A stretch of 6,421 nt of DNA. It comes from Pseudomonadota bacterium (GTDB taxonomy: Bacteria > Desulfobacterota > Desulfovibrionia > Desulfovibrionales > Desulfovibrionaceae). The notes beneath the pieces were generated by a model. That model had not been told where the DNA came from and did no database searches. It was given only the letters and a program-made list of their open reading frames with translations. Positions 1-6,166 of this stretch are shown here, one piece after another. The stretch lies in the NCBI GenBank assembly GCA_023435825.1, contig JAEZMB010000217.1, positions 1 through 6,421 on the forward strand, in the 5' to 3' direction. A program made the translations under genes and the position numbers. Numbering within the stretch: the stretch's first letter is position 1; each line of letters opens with the position of its first letter.

Positions 1-2
1 CC

Positions 3-30
3 CCCCGGCGGGGCTCGGGGCAGCGCCCCG
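3..30 (-). terminator. GC-rich double hairpin downstream of the acyl-CoA dehydrogenase gene
   Basis: Two small perfect hairpins lie 12 nt past the stop codon of the acyl-CoA dehydrogenase gene. The first to be transcribed is CGGGGC-GCT-GCCCCG (16-30, 6-bp stem, 3-nt loop). The second is CCCC-GCC-GGGG (3-13, 4-bp stem, 3-nt loop). No T-tract follows within the window, so this is not a classical intrinsic terminator. It may act as a 3' end-stabilising or termination-assisting structure. From memory, similar GGGGCGCTGCCCCG-type strings recur after genes in Desulfovibrio genomes, so it may also be a dispersed intergenic repeat. The element reaches the window edge, so its full extent is unknown. 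Confidence 0.45.
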
Positions 31-41
31 ATTTGTGCTTA

Positions 42-2090
42 TTACATCGGGTAATCGAGCGCTTCCGGGATCATGACCTGGGTGAGCGCCTGTCCGGCCC
101 GTTCGCGGGCCGCGCCGCAGCCGGCCAGGGACGCGTCCGTAGCGGCGCGCAGGCCGGCGAAGGCGGTCAGGTCGGCCCCGGCCGGGGCGTAGCCGTAGAC
201 CAGCGAGGCGCAGACCTTGGCGGCCTCGCCGGCGGCCTTGGCCGCCTGGACCCGGGCCAGATCGCCAAAGAAGGTGACGTAGCCTTCCAGGCCCTCGGCC
301 ACCACCGGATTTTCCGGCCCCTTGGCGGCCAGCTCCAGCACGTCGAGGATCTGCAGGCGCGTGGCGATGAGCGGACACAGGGCGTCGGCCAGGGGGAAGG
401 TCACGGCTTGGCGGTTGCTGTGGTAGAGCTTCTTGCCGTCGGCGTCCTTGTTGGCGGACAGGAAGTCGAAGGTGTGCTTCCAAAGCCGCAGGCCGGCGGC
501 CACCGAGGCCGCGCCGGTCTCGGGGTTGGAGGCGGCCACGCGCTCCATCTCGGCGATGTAGTTGTCCACGTAGGCCAGGAAGATGTCGCTGGCCATGGTG
601 ATGCCCATCTGGCGGCGCTGGACGCACTCGGGGCCTTCGTAGGTGGCTTCGAGCTGGCTGTCGTTCCACTTGTGGAAGAGGAACCCGGGGCAGTCCTCGG
701 TGATGCCGTAGCCGCCCATCATGGCCACGGCCTCGCGCATGACCGTGGCGCCGTGGCCGGTGTTCCAGAGCTTGCAGGCCGGGCAGAGCACGCCGGCTTC
801 GGCTTCCAGCGCCTGGTACTTGACCACAGGATCGGCGTCCAGGGCGGCGAAACGGGCGGCGTCGCGCGTGGCTTCGGGGGCAAACAGCAGATTGACGTAT
901 TCGATGGCCTCGGGCTGGACCTTTTTGAGCGCCGTCATCTGGCCGCGCGCCCCGGACACGCCCTTGGCGGCAAGGGCGGCGTCCTTGGCCTTTTCCGTGG
1001 GATCGAGCTGATCGAAAAGCCGCGCCGTGGCAAAGCCCAGCGACGCCCCGGCCTCGCCGGCGGCCCAGACTTCGGCCAGACGGATGACGGCGTCCTGCTT
1101 CTGCTGCAGGCCGAGTTCGAATTTCGCCGAACCGGCCTCGCAGGCGTCGCCGCCCCGGAACCGGCCGCGCTGGTAGCGGATGACCGGCTCCACGGCCGAG
1201 AGCAGCTTGGCCGTGGTCATGAGCGCCACCGGCACGCGGGTGCGGTGGAACACGGCGGCGATGACCTCGGAGTGGGAATAATTGGGGACGATGCAGCCGT
1301 CTTTCACGGTGTAGCCGCCGATGATGCGGCTGGCCGGCACCTTGAGGTTGAAGACCGGATCGCGGGTGGAGGACAGCTGGTGCACCATCTTGAGCGTGGG
1401 CGCGCCGCGGTCGAACAGGCCCGGGTCGGTTTCTTCCAGGATGATGATGCAGGAGGATTTGATGCGCGGGTCAGCGGTGTCCACGGCGGCGGTGGCGTAG
1501 TTGGCGAAGTCCATGCCGGTGATGAAACGGCCGCGCTTTTCCACGTGCAGGATGGGCTCCTGGCCTTCTTCCCAGGAATCGACGCGCACCTTGCCGGTGA
1601 GGACGCCGGTGTCCACGCCGACGTAGGGGATGGGCTCGGTGAGCGCGAACGCGCCGCGCCAAGGGGCCTTGTCCGGGGCCGGGGCGCACAGGGTCATGTA
1701 GTGGTCGCGCTGTTCGGTGGTGCCGCGCTCGTGGATGGGCGACAGGGCCAGGTTGTTGGCCAGGGAGCAGGTGGCCGCGCCGGCGTCGACCCAGGAAAGT
1801 TCGAAAGCGACCAGGGACAGGGCCATGTTCTTGGGCCCCTCGATAAAGCCGCCCTGGTGGGGATCGAGGAAGACGGCGGTGATGCCGGCTTCGTCGAAGG
1901 TCTTCAGCAGCGAATCCTTCTGCTCGGTCCATTCATGGGAATGGCGCACGCCGTCGGCCACCATGCGGGCCACGACGCCCCGGGCCACGGAACGGGCCGA
2001 CTGCACGGCCATCTGGAGATCGAAACGGTCGGCGTAGCGCCACATGATTTGCCGGACGTCGTCGCCCGGGAGGGTACGTAGGGTTTCCAT
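42..2090 (-). CDS. Acyl-CoA dehydrogenase family protein, large form (682 aa)
   Basis: This is a predicted FAD-dependent acyl-CoA dehydrogenase, which would introduce an alpha-beta double bond into an acyl-CoA thioester and pass electrons to an electron-transfer flavoprotein. Visible family motifs are the middle-domain signature ALTEP (149-153, followed by VGVDTG at 157-162), MMGGYGITED (457-466), and YEGPE (484-488), where Glu485 sits at the position of the catalytic base in the usual YEGT motif. The usual family length is about 380-400 aa. Here ALTEP and YEG are about 336 residues apart instead of about 240, implying an insertion of roughly 95 residues around 360-440, which contains a CPAC pair (436-439). 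A helical tail of about 190 residues follows the catalytic Glu. The start is ATG at 2090, with a modest AGGCGAG Shine-Dalgarno sequence at 2095-2101. The stop is TAA. It is transcribed divergently from the FapA-like gene. No ETF or CoA-ligase gene is visible, so the substrate cannot be named. Confidence 0.9.
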   Translation of the reverse strand: METLRTLPGDDVRQIMWRYADRFDLQMAVQSARSVARGVVARMVADGVRHSHEWTEQKDSLLKTFDEAGITAVFLDPHQGGFIEGPKNMALSLVAFELSWVDAGAATCSLANNLALSPIHERGTTEQRDHYMTLCAPAPDKAPWRGAFALTEPIPYVGVDTGVLTGKVRVDSWEEGQEPILHVEKRGRFITGMDFANYATAAVDTADPRIKSSCIIILEETDPGLFDRGAPTLKMVHQLSSTRDPVFNLKVPASRIIGGYTVKDGCIVPNYSHSEVIAAVFHRTRVPVALMTTAKLLSAVEPVIRYQRGRFRGGDACEAGSAKFELGLQQKQDAVIRLAEVWAAGEAGASLGFATARLFDQLDPTEKAKDAALAAKGVSGARGQMTALKKVQPEAIEYVNLLFAPEATRDAARFAALDADPVVKYQALEAEAGVLCPACKLWNTGHGATVMREAVAMMGGYGITEDCPGFLFHKWNDSQLEATYEGPECVQRRQMGITMASDIFLAYVDNYIAEMERVAASNPETGAASVAAGLRLWKHTFDFLSANKDADGKKLYHSNRQAVTFPLADALCPLIATRLQILDVLELAAKGPENPVVAEGLEGYVTFFGDLARVQAAKAAGEAAKVCASLVYGYAPAGADLTAFAGLRAATDASLAGCGAARERAGQALTQVMIPEALDYPM

Positions 2091-2123
2091 AGGTCTCGCC
2101 TGGTTCGTGGTTGCTGGCGCGGG

Positions 2124-2139
2124 AGCGCAAGTGTGCGCT
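2124..2139. promoter_or_regulatory. Candidate operator: AGCGCA-N4-TGCGCT inverted repeat
   Basis: A perfect 6+6 inverted repeat with a 4-bp centre (AGTG) lies immediately downstream of the TATAAT box of the acyl-CoA dehydrogenase gene. With a normal start site about 7 nt past the -10 box, the repeat would cover roughly -5 to +11. That is a typical position for a repressor that blocks initiation, such as a TetR- or GntR-type regulator of acyl-CoA genes. No regulator gene is visible in the window. The site could also simply form a small hairpin at the 5' end of the mRNA. Confidence 0.35.
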
Positions 2140-2140
2140 G

Positions 2141-2146
2141 ATTATA
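2141..2146 (-). promoter_or_regulatory. Candidate sigma70 -10 box (TATAAT) for the acyl-CoA dehydrogenase gene
   Basis: A perfect TATAAT is read on the minus strand, 50 bp upstream of the ATG at 2090, inside a short AT-rich island (2141-2168) in otherwise very GC-rich DNA. The hexamer at the ideal 17-bp spacing (GAATAT, 2164-2169) is a poor -35. A good -35-like TTGACG lies further up (2179-2184), but its 17-bp partner is TAGCTT (2156-2161), a weak -10. The promoter may therefore depend on an activator, or use the upstream pair. The expected 5' leader is about 45 nt. Confidence 0.5.
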
Positions 2147-2339
2147 AAGTAGGGGAAGCTAAAATATTCGGCTCCACGCGTCAATCCGGGGCGCGTCGCG
2201 ACGGCGGCTGCCCTGGAGCGTCGAACAGGCCGGCATCGTGGCGGATTCCTGTCCGGCCGGACTTGTGCAAATGGTCGCGGTCCGGTACGAATCCAGGCAG
2301 GGGGCGTGTCCCCGCAACCTCCGACTCCGACGGGCGGCC

Positions 2340-3446
2340 ATGCGGTATGTGCTGACGCACCATTTCGACCCGGACTTCGAACAGCGACGGCTGCGCCCGA
2401 AGAACCGGGAGGACGGCAGCGTGGACCAGTTCGACCTGGGCTACGTGCAAAACGTCGCCGCCGGCCAGCTCCTGGCCGAATGGACGCCCCTGGCTCCGGG
2501 CGAGAACGCGCCGGACGAGGCCATCGTCTCGGAAAACACCGCCTTTCCCCACGGCGAGGGCTGCAAGGTCGATCCGGACAACCCGCTGCGGCTGCTGGCC
2601 GCCGTCAACGGCCACGTGGCCCGCATCGACGGCCGCATCACCGTGCGCGAGACCCTGGCCATCGGCCGCGACATCGATTTCCACACCGGCAACATCGTGG
2701 CCCTTGGCGACGTCATCATCGGCGGCGACGTTCGGTCGGGATTCGCGGTCATGGGCCGCCACATCACGGTGACCGGGCTGGTGCTGGCCGCCCGGGTGCG
2801 GGCCATGGGCAACGTCACCTGCAACGGCGGCATCCAGGGCGGCGGCAAGGCCACCCTGCGGGCCGGGCGCAGCCTGCGGGCCCGCTACTGCGAAAACGCC
2901 GTGCTCCACGCCGCCCAGAACATCCTCATCGACGGTTCGGCCATGCATTGCCGGCTTTTTGCCGGGGAGAAGCTGGCGGTCAAGGGCCGGCTGGCCGGGG
3001 GCGAAGCCTACTGCGGCGAAGCGGTGTATGTGGGCGAGCAGCTCGGCGGCGGCGGCCAGACGCGCATCCTGCTCGGCTACGACCCCGAGCGCATCCACAA
3101 GGACCAGCACATCAAGGCCGGGCTGCGCCAGGCCCTGCTCGACGTCGAGGCCTGCCGGGTGGATGTCGGGCGCGGCGGAGAAGCGGCCAAGGACTGCGCC
3201 GAGGCGCTGGCCCAGGGCGAGCAGCGCGTCGAGACGTTCCGCCGCCAGCTCAAGCGGTTGTGGGAGAGTCCGGCGGCCACCCGGCGTTTTTCCAGCTGCC
3301 GGGTCATCGTGCCGGGCCGCATCGGGGCCAATGTGGAAATTTCCATCGGCGAGGCCCACGCCGTCATCCCCGAGGACACCAGCGACGCCGTGATCCGCTA
3401 CCAGGACGGCGAGATCGTGGTGGAGCATCCGGCGCTGCGCAAGTAG
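2340..3446 (+). CDS. FapA / DUF342 family protein (368 aa)
   Basis: This belongs to the FapA (flagellar assembly protein A, formerly DUF342) family, which is predicted to form a bacterial polymer-like beta-helix fold. The N-terminal 50 residues (from MRYVLTHHFDPDF to about GYVQNVAAGQLLAEW) are a family lead-in. The core, about 85-250, has the characteristic run DFHTGNIVALGDVIIGGDV (113-131) and then repeated short beta-turn units rich in Gly, Val and Ala. Residues about 258-308 are helical and probably coiled coil. The C-terminal 316-360 returns to beta structure. I chose ATG 2340 because family similarity begins there. A GTG at 2238 would add 34 residues without recognisable homology, although the Shine-Dalgarno ahead of 2340 is weak. 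No signal peptide or membrane segment is visible. The gene stands alone, without flagellar neighbours, and converges on the aminotransferase gene. FapA homologues are linked to flagellar placement in Vibrio; many others have no known role. Confidence 0.85.
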   Translation: MRYVLTHHFDPDFEQRRLRPKNREDGSVDQFDLGYVQNVAAGQLLAEWTPLAPGENAPDEAIVSENTAFPHGEGCKVDPDNPLRLLAAVNGHVARIDGRITVRETLAIGRDIDFHTGNIVALGDVIIGGDVRSGFAVMGRHITVTGLVLAARVRAMGNVTCNGGIQGGGKATLRAGRSLRARYCENAVLHAAQNILIDGSAMHCRLFAGEKLAVKGRLAGGEAYCGEAVYVGEQLGGGGQTRILLGYDPERIHKDQHIKAGLRQALLDVEACRVDVGRGGEAAKDCAEALAQGEQRVETFRRQLKRLWESPAATRRFSSCRVIVPGRIGANVEISIGEAHAVIPEDTSDAVIRYQDGEIVVEHPALRK

Positions 3447-3513
3447 CGCGCGCCGCTTTCCATCCATTCCGATCAGGCCATGTTGCGACGGCGGCGATGA
3501 CCGCAGCCGTGTC

Positions 3514-4716
3514 TCAGGCCGCGCGCCGCAGCACGTCCCGCAGCCAGTCGACCATGCAGTCGATTTCCTCTCGCGAAACCGTCAAGGCCGGCATGAAACG
3601 CAGGATGTCCGGCCGGGGCGCGTTGAGCAACAGCCCCTCCGGCCCGCGCTCGCGGGCCAGCTCCACGCACTTCGCGGCCCGGTCGTCGGCCAGCAGCAAG
3701 GCCCGCAGCAGGCCGCGCCCGCGCTCGCCACGAAGTCCCAACTCCCGGGACAACGCCTGCAGGCGGCCGGAGAGATGCTCCCCCTTGGCGGCGACGTCAT
3801 CCAGAAAGCCCGGCGCGGTGAGCACGTCCAGGACGCCCAGCCCCACGGCGGCCATGAGCGGGTTGCCGTTGTAGGTGCCGCCCTGGTCGCCGGCCTCGAA
3901 GCAGCAGGCCGACTCCCGGGCCAGCAGCGCCGCCAGCGGCACCCCGCCGCCGATGCCCTTGCCAAGCGTCATGACGTCCGGCGCGATGGCGGCCTGTTCG
4001 TAGGCGAAAAGCGTTCCGGTGCGGCCCATGCCCGTCTGCACCTCGTCGACCATAAGGAGAATGCCATGCTGTTCGGTCAGTTCTCGCAGCTCCCGCAGAA
4101 AGGCATCCGTGGCCGGAATGACTCCGGCCTCGCCCTGGACCGGCTCCAGCATGACCGCCGCGGTTTGGGGGCCGATCAGCGCCCGCACGGACTCCGGGTC
4201 GTTGAGTCGGGCCTTGGGAAAGCCCGGCACCTGCGGCGCGTAGAGGGTATCCCAGCCGGGTTTGCCGGAGGCCGACATGGTGGCCAGGGTGCGGCCGTGA
4301 AAGGCATTTTCGAAGGTGATGATCTCGAACGCGCCCTGGCGATGCTTGCGGCCCCATTTGCGGGCCAGCTTGATGGCCCCTTCGTTGGCCTCGGCGCCGG
4401 AATTGGCGAAAAAGACCCGGTCGAAAACCGAGCAGCCGACGAGGCGTTGGGCCAGTTCCATGGCCGGCGGATTGTAGAAGGCGGGGCTGGGATTGACCAG
4501 CCGGGCGGCCTGGTCGGTCAGGGAGCGGGTGATGGCCGGGTGGCAATGGCCCAGGCAGTTGACCGCCCAACCCTGGACGAAATCGAGGTAACGTTTCCCG
4601 GTCTGGTCCGTGAGCCAGGAACCCTGGCCGCTGGCCATGACGATTTCGGGCCGGGGTGTGATCCACATGAGGCAGTTGGCCTGGTCCGCCGGAAAGTGGG
4701 AGCCTTGCGCAGTCAT
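3514..4716 (-). CDS. argD: Class-III PLP aminotransferase, acetylornithine/ornithine type (400 aa)
   Basis: This is a pyridoxal-phosphate enzyme of the ArgD/ornithine aminotransferase group. Its likely reaction is reversible transamination of N-acetylornithine with 2-oxoglutarate in arginine synthesis, but related omega-aminotransferases act on ornithine, succinylornithine or 4-aminobutyrate. Visible motifs are SGAEANE (106-112, phosphate-binding loop), FHGRT (139-143), DEVQTGMGRTG (224-234, with Asp224 contacting the PLP ring nitrogen), LGKGIGGG (251-258, with Lys253 as the Schiff-base lysine), and GTYNGNPLM (280-288). Length is normal for the family. An upstream in-frame ATG at 4788 would add 24 residues without homology. 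ATG 4716 has a good AAGGAA Shine-Dalgarno 5 nt upstream and is preferred. The gene lies 91 bp downstream of the GAF gene on the same strand. The signature FVQGWAVNCLGH (46-57) and GDQGGTYNGNPL resemble, from memory, betaproteobacterial ArgD proteins more than the classical one, so the symbol is tentative. Confidence 0.85.
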   Translation of the reverse strand: MTAQGSHFPADQANCLMWITPRPEIVMASGQGSWLTDQTGKRYLDFVQGWAVNCLGHCHPAITRSLTDQAARLVNPSPAFYNPPAMELAQRLVGCSVFDRVFFANSGAEANEGAIKLARKWGRKHRQGAFEIITFENAFHGRTLATMSASGKPGWDTLYAPQVPGFPKARLNDPESVRALIGPQTAAVMLEPVQGEAGVIPATDAFLRELRELTEQHGILLMVDEVQTGMGRTGTLFAYEQAAIAPDVMTLGKGIGGGVPLAALLARESACCFEAGDQGGTYNGNPLMAAVGLGVLDVLTAPGFLDDVAAKGEHLSGRLQALSRELGLRGERGRGLLRALLLADDRAAKCVELARERGPEGLLLNAPRPDILRFMPALTVSREEIDCMVDWLRDVLRRAA

Positions 4717-4721
4717 ATCCG

Positions 4722-4727
4722 TTCCTT
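4722..4727 (-). promoter_or_regulatory. Ribosome binding site AAGGAA of the aminotransferase gene
   Basis: AAGGAA followed by a 5-nt spacer precedes ATG 4716. This decides the start against the in-frame upstream ATG at 4788. The same hexamer and spacing occurs before the GAF-protein gene. Confidence 0.7.
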
Positions 4728-4733
4728 GTCGTC

Positions 4734-4778
4734 TGGCCCATACCGGGCCATGGCGTCTGTCCGCGACGGTGTCGCGGG
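4734..4778 (-). other. Two hairpins in the GAF-aminotransferase spacer
   Basis: In the 91-bp gap between the GAF gene stop and the aminotransferase start, the transcript can form CCGCGAC-ACC-GTCGCGG (4761-4777, 7-bp stem, 3-nt loop). It can then form TGGCCC-GGTAT-GGGCCA (4734-4750, 6-bp stem, 5-nt loop) just before the AAGGAA site. Neither is followed by a T-tract, so they are not intrinsic terminators. They could be mRNA-stabilising or processing structures that set the relative output of the two genes. Confidence 0.4.
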
Positions 4779-4807
4779 ACGATGTCAAAGAACCGCCGGA
4801 AACAGGG

Positions 4808-6091
4808 CTAGGACGTCTGATTGTAGTCCGGATGGTCCTCGGGTTCGAGGTCGAGCACTTCCTCGCCGCCGATGTAGTGCATGAGGATGGGGTTTTCCAC
4901 GGCCTTGAGCAGATTGGCGATGGCTCCCTTGAGGCGATTGACGTTCTCCACGATCAAATTCACGTACTGCATCTTTTTTTCGACTTCCATGCGCTCGATG
5001 GTCAGGCCGATCAGATGCCGCATGGCGGCCGGGGCCAGCTTGGGCCAGGGGCCGGGGATGAGCTGCATGGCCTCATTGATGAGCGCCGTGCCGATCTCGT
5101 CTTCGTGGTCGAGAAAATCCTCGTAATCTTCCAAAATCAGCTCGGCCCCGTTTTTCATGATGGCCAGCACGTTGTTGCCCACGTGGGCCATGCCGCCGGC
5201 CGCCTTGGCCAGGGCGTCGCGGCCCACTTCCAGCTGGCGGCCCACCGTCAGGGACACGATGCGGGCGCAGTCGGCCAGGAAGTCGGTCTCGAAGCGGTCG
5301 AAATAGTTGGCCTTCTTGGAATAGAGCATGATCAGGCCAAAGGCCTTCTCGTCCGGGCCGCGCAGGAAAAACGACAGCCGGCAGCGGTAGCCTTCGAGAT
5401 AGGGCACGCAGTCGATGGACTCGCCGCCGCGCTCCGGGCCAAGCAGGTTGTTGGAGCGCACGAACAACATGCGCGGATTGGCCACCGAGCGCATGACCGG
5501 ATGGTGGGGCAGGGCCTCTTCCATGAACTTGACGAAGATGGGCGTGGCCCGGCCGGTGTGGGTGTTGGCCGCGATGTTGACCCAGTGGCCGGACTCGTCG
5601 CGCAGGCGGCAGACGTAGAGGTCGGCCTTGAGTTCCTTGAGCAGCACCTCGGCGCTTTGCTCCAGGATTTCGTCGGCGGTCTGGAAGTCCTGGCCGGCGT
5701 TAATGAGCTCGTAGAAGATCTCGAGCATGAGCTTGGCTTTTTCGTGGGCCTTCTTGGCCAGGCCGAAGCGGTGCTCCAGCTGGACCAGGCCGGGGTTGGC
5801 CTTGCGCAGGCCCTCGATCTTGGTGACCTTGAGCCGGTCGAGCTCCAGGCGGATGGCGGTCAGCACGCCCAGCAGCGATTCCCAGTCCGTCACCGGCCGG
5901 TCCGGGTCGTTGAGTTGCGGGGTGAGCGGCAGCACGTCCAGCGACGTCTTGAGGGACAACAGCAGATCGCACACGGCCCGGCGCACGGCTTCCGGGGCCG
6001 AGCCGATGATGTTGAGCAGATGTTCGCGAGGGTCGCTTGCCGTCAGCAGAAGCGGCGTGGCAATGGGGCAGCAGTCGGCTTTGAGGGTCAT
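4808..6091 (-). CDS. GAF-domain protein with histidine-kinase-like DHp domain but no ATPase domain (427 aa)
   Basis: This is a predicted cytoplasmic signalling protein. The N-terminal 30-130 is mostly helical, ending in a probable coiled helix (about 100-130). A GAF-type ligand-sensing domain spans about 130-285, with RLSFFLRGPDEKAFGLIMLYSK at 238-259 as the typical late beta strands. A helical hairpin follows. Helix 1 carries AGGMAHVGNNVLA (298-310), which closely resembles the H-box of NtrB-like histidine kinases (GGIAHDFNNLL), with His303 at the phosphoacceptor position but Val304 where an acidic residue is usual. Helix 2 (about 365-400) resembles the second DHp helix. The protein then ends in an acidic tail, and no N, G1 or G2 boxes of a HATPase_c domain are present. 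ATG 6091 has AAGGAA at 5-nt spacing. Stop is TAG. No transmembrane segment or signal peptide is seen. It may receive phosphate from a separate kinase, act as a dimeric sensor, or be a decayed kinase. The GAF call is firm; the signalling mechanism is inference. Confidence 0.85.
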   Translation of the reverse strand: MTLKADCCPIATPLLLTASDPREHLLNIIGSAPEAVRRAVCDLLLSLKTSLDVLPLTPQLNDPDRPVTDWESLLGVLTAIRLELDRLKVTKIEGLRKANPGLVQLEHRFGLAKKAHEKAKLMLEIFYELINAGQDFQTADEILEQSAEVLLKELKADLYVCRLRDESGHWVNIAANTHTGRATPIFVKFMEEALPHHPVMRSVANPRMLFVRSNNLLGPERGGESIDCVPYLEGYRCRLSFFLRGPDEKAFGLIMLYSKKANYFDRFETDFLADCARIVSLTVGRQLEVGRDALAKAAGGMAHVGNNVLAIMKNGAELILEDYEDFLDHEDEIGTALINEAMQLIPGPWPKLAPAAMRHLIGLTIERMEVEKKMQYVNLIVENVNRLKGAIANLLKAVENPILMHYIGGEEVLDLEPEDHPDYNQTS

Positions 6092-6096
6092 GTCGC

Positions 6097-6102
6097 TTCC
6101 TT
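6097..6102 (-). promoter_or_regulatory. Ribosome binding site AAGGAA of the GAF-protein gene
   Basis: AAGGAA with a 5-nt spacer (GCGAC) precedes ATG 6091. This supports the chosen start and matches the site ahead of the aminotransferase gene. Confidence 0.7.
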
Positions 6103-6130
6103 GGGCGCGGGCACGGGATCTGATGAGGAC

Positions 6131-6159
6131 AGCATAGCGCGGGCCGCGCCGTCTGTCAT
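6131..6159 (-). promoter_or_regulatory. Candidate sigma70 promoter of the GAF-protein gene
   Basis: On the minus strand, ATGACA (6154-6159, five of six matches to TTGACA) is followed after exactly 17 bp by TATGCT (6131-6136, four of six matches to TATAAT). The expected start is near 6124, giving a leader of about 33 nt before ATG 6091. The position, just past the stop codon of the ThiF-like gene, suggests that the GAF gene can be transcribed independently of it, probably together with the downstream aminotransferase gene. Confidence 0.5.
6137..6149. promoter_or_regulatory. Inverted repeat filling the promoter spacer
   Basis: GCGCGG-G-CCGCGC is a perfect 6+6 inverted repeat with a single central base. 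It sits between the -35 and -10 hexamers of the candidate GAF-gene promoter. A protein bound here would block RNA polymerase or alter the spacer geometry. It also lies 18 bp past the ThiF-like stop codon and could form a very short-looped hairpin at that mRNA's end. In DNA this GC-rich, chance occurrence is quite possible. Confidence 0.3.
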
Positions 6160-6166
6160 CCGGGCG

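Noticed and set aside
33..2081. A 682-codon open frame on the plus strand, antisense to the acyl-CoA dehydrogenase gene
   Set aside because: It mirrors the real gene in a frame where high third-position GC removes stops. The translation is Gly/His/Val-rich with no family motif, and no ribosome site is seen.
2264..2292. TTGTGC and TACGAA/ACGAAT as a promoter for the FapA-like gene
   Set aside because: Each hexamer matches consensus at only about half its positions. No convincing plus-strand promoter was found in 2091-2339.
2181..3467. A 428-codon minus-strand frame over the FapA-like gene
   Set aside because: It is antisense to a clear DUF342 gene. Composition is low-complexity Ala/Gly/His/Asp-rich, which is a GC-bias artefact.
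3447..3513. Possible bidirectional terminator between the convergent FapA-like and aminotransferase genes
   Set aside because: Only weak 4-5 bp stems (for example GCGG/CCGC at 3491-3504) and no T-tract on either strand.
2306..3874. A 522-codon plus-strand frame across the FapA and aminotransferase genes
   Set aside because: Arg/Gly/Pro/His-rich out-of-frame translation that spans two convergent genes, with no recognisable domain.
4717..4788. In-frame 24-residue N-terminal extension of the aminotransferase from ATG 4788
   Set aside because: No homology is visible in the extension, it would span an intergenic hairpin, and ATG 4716 has a clearly better ribosome binding site.
4783..4788. Perfect TTGACA (minus strand) ahead of the aminotransferase gene as a -35 box
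   Set aside because: At 17-bp spacing the partner is CGCGGA, not a -10 box, so no promoter can be supported.
3775..4884. A 369-codon plus-strand frame over the aminotransferase gene
   Set aside because: It is antisense to a well-supported PLP enzyme and has no motifs of its own.
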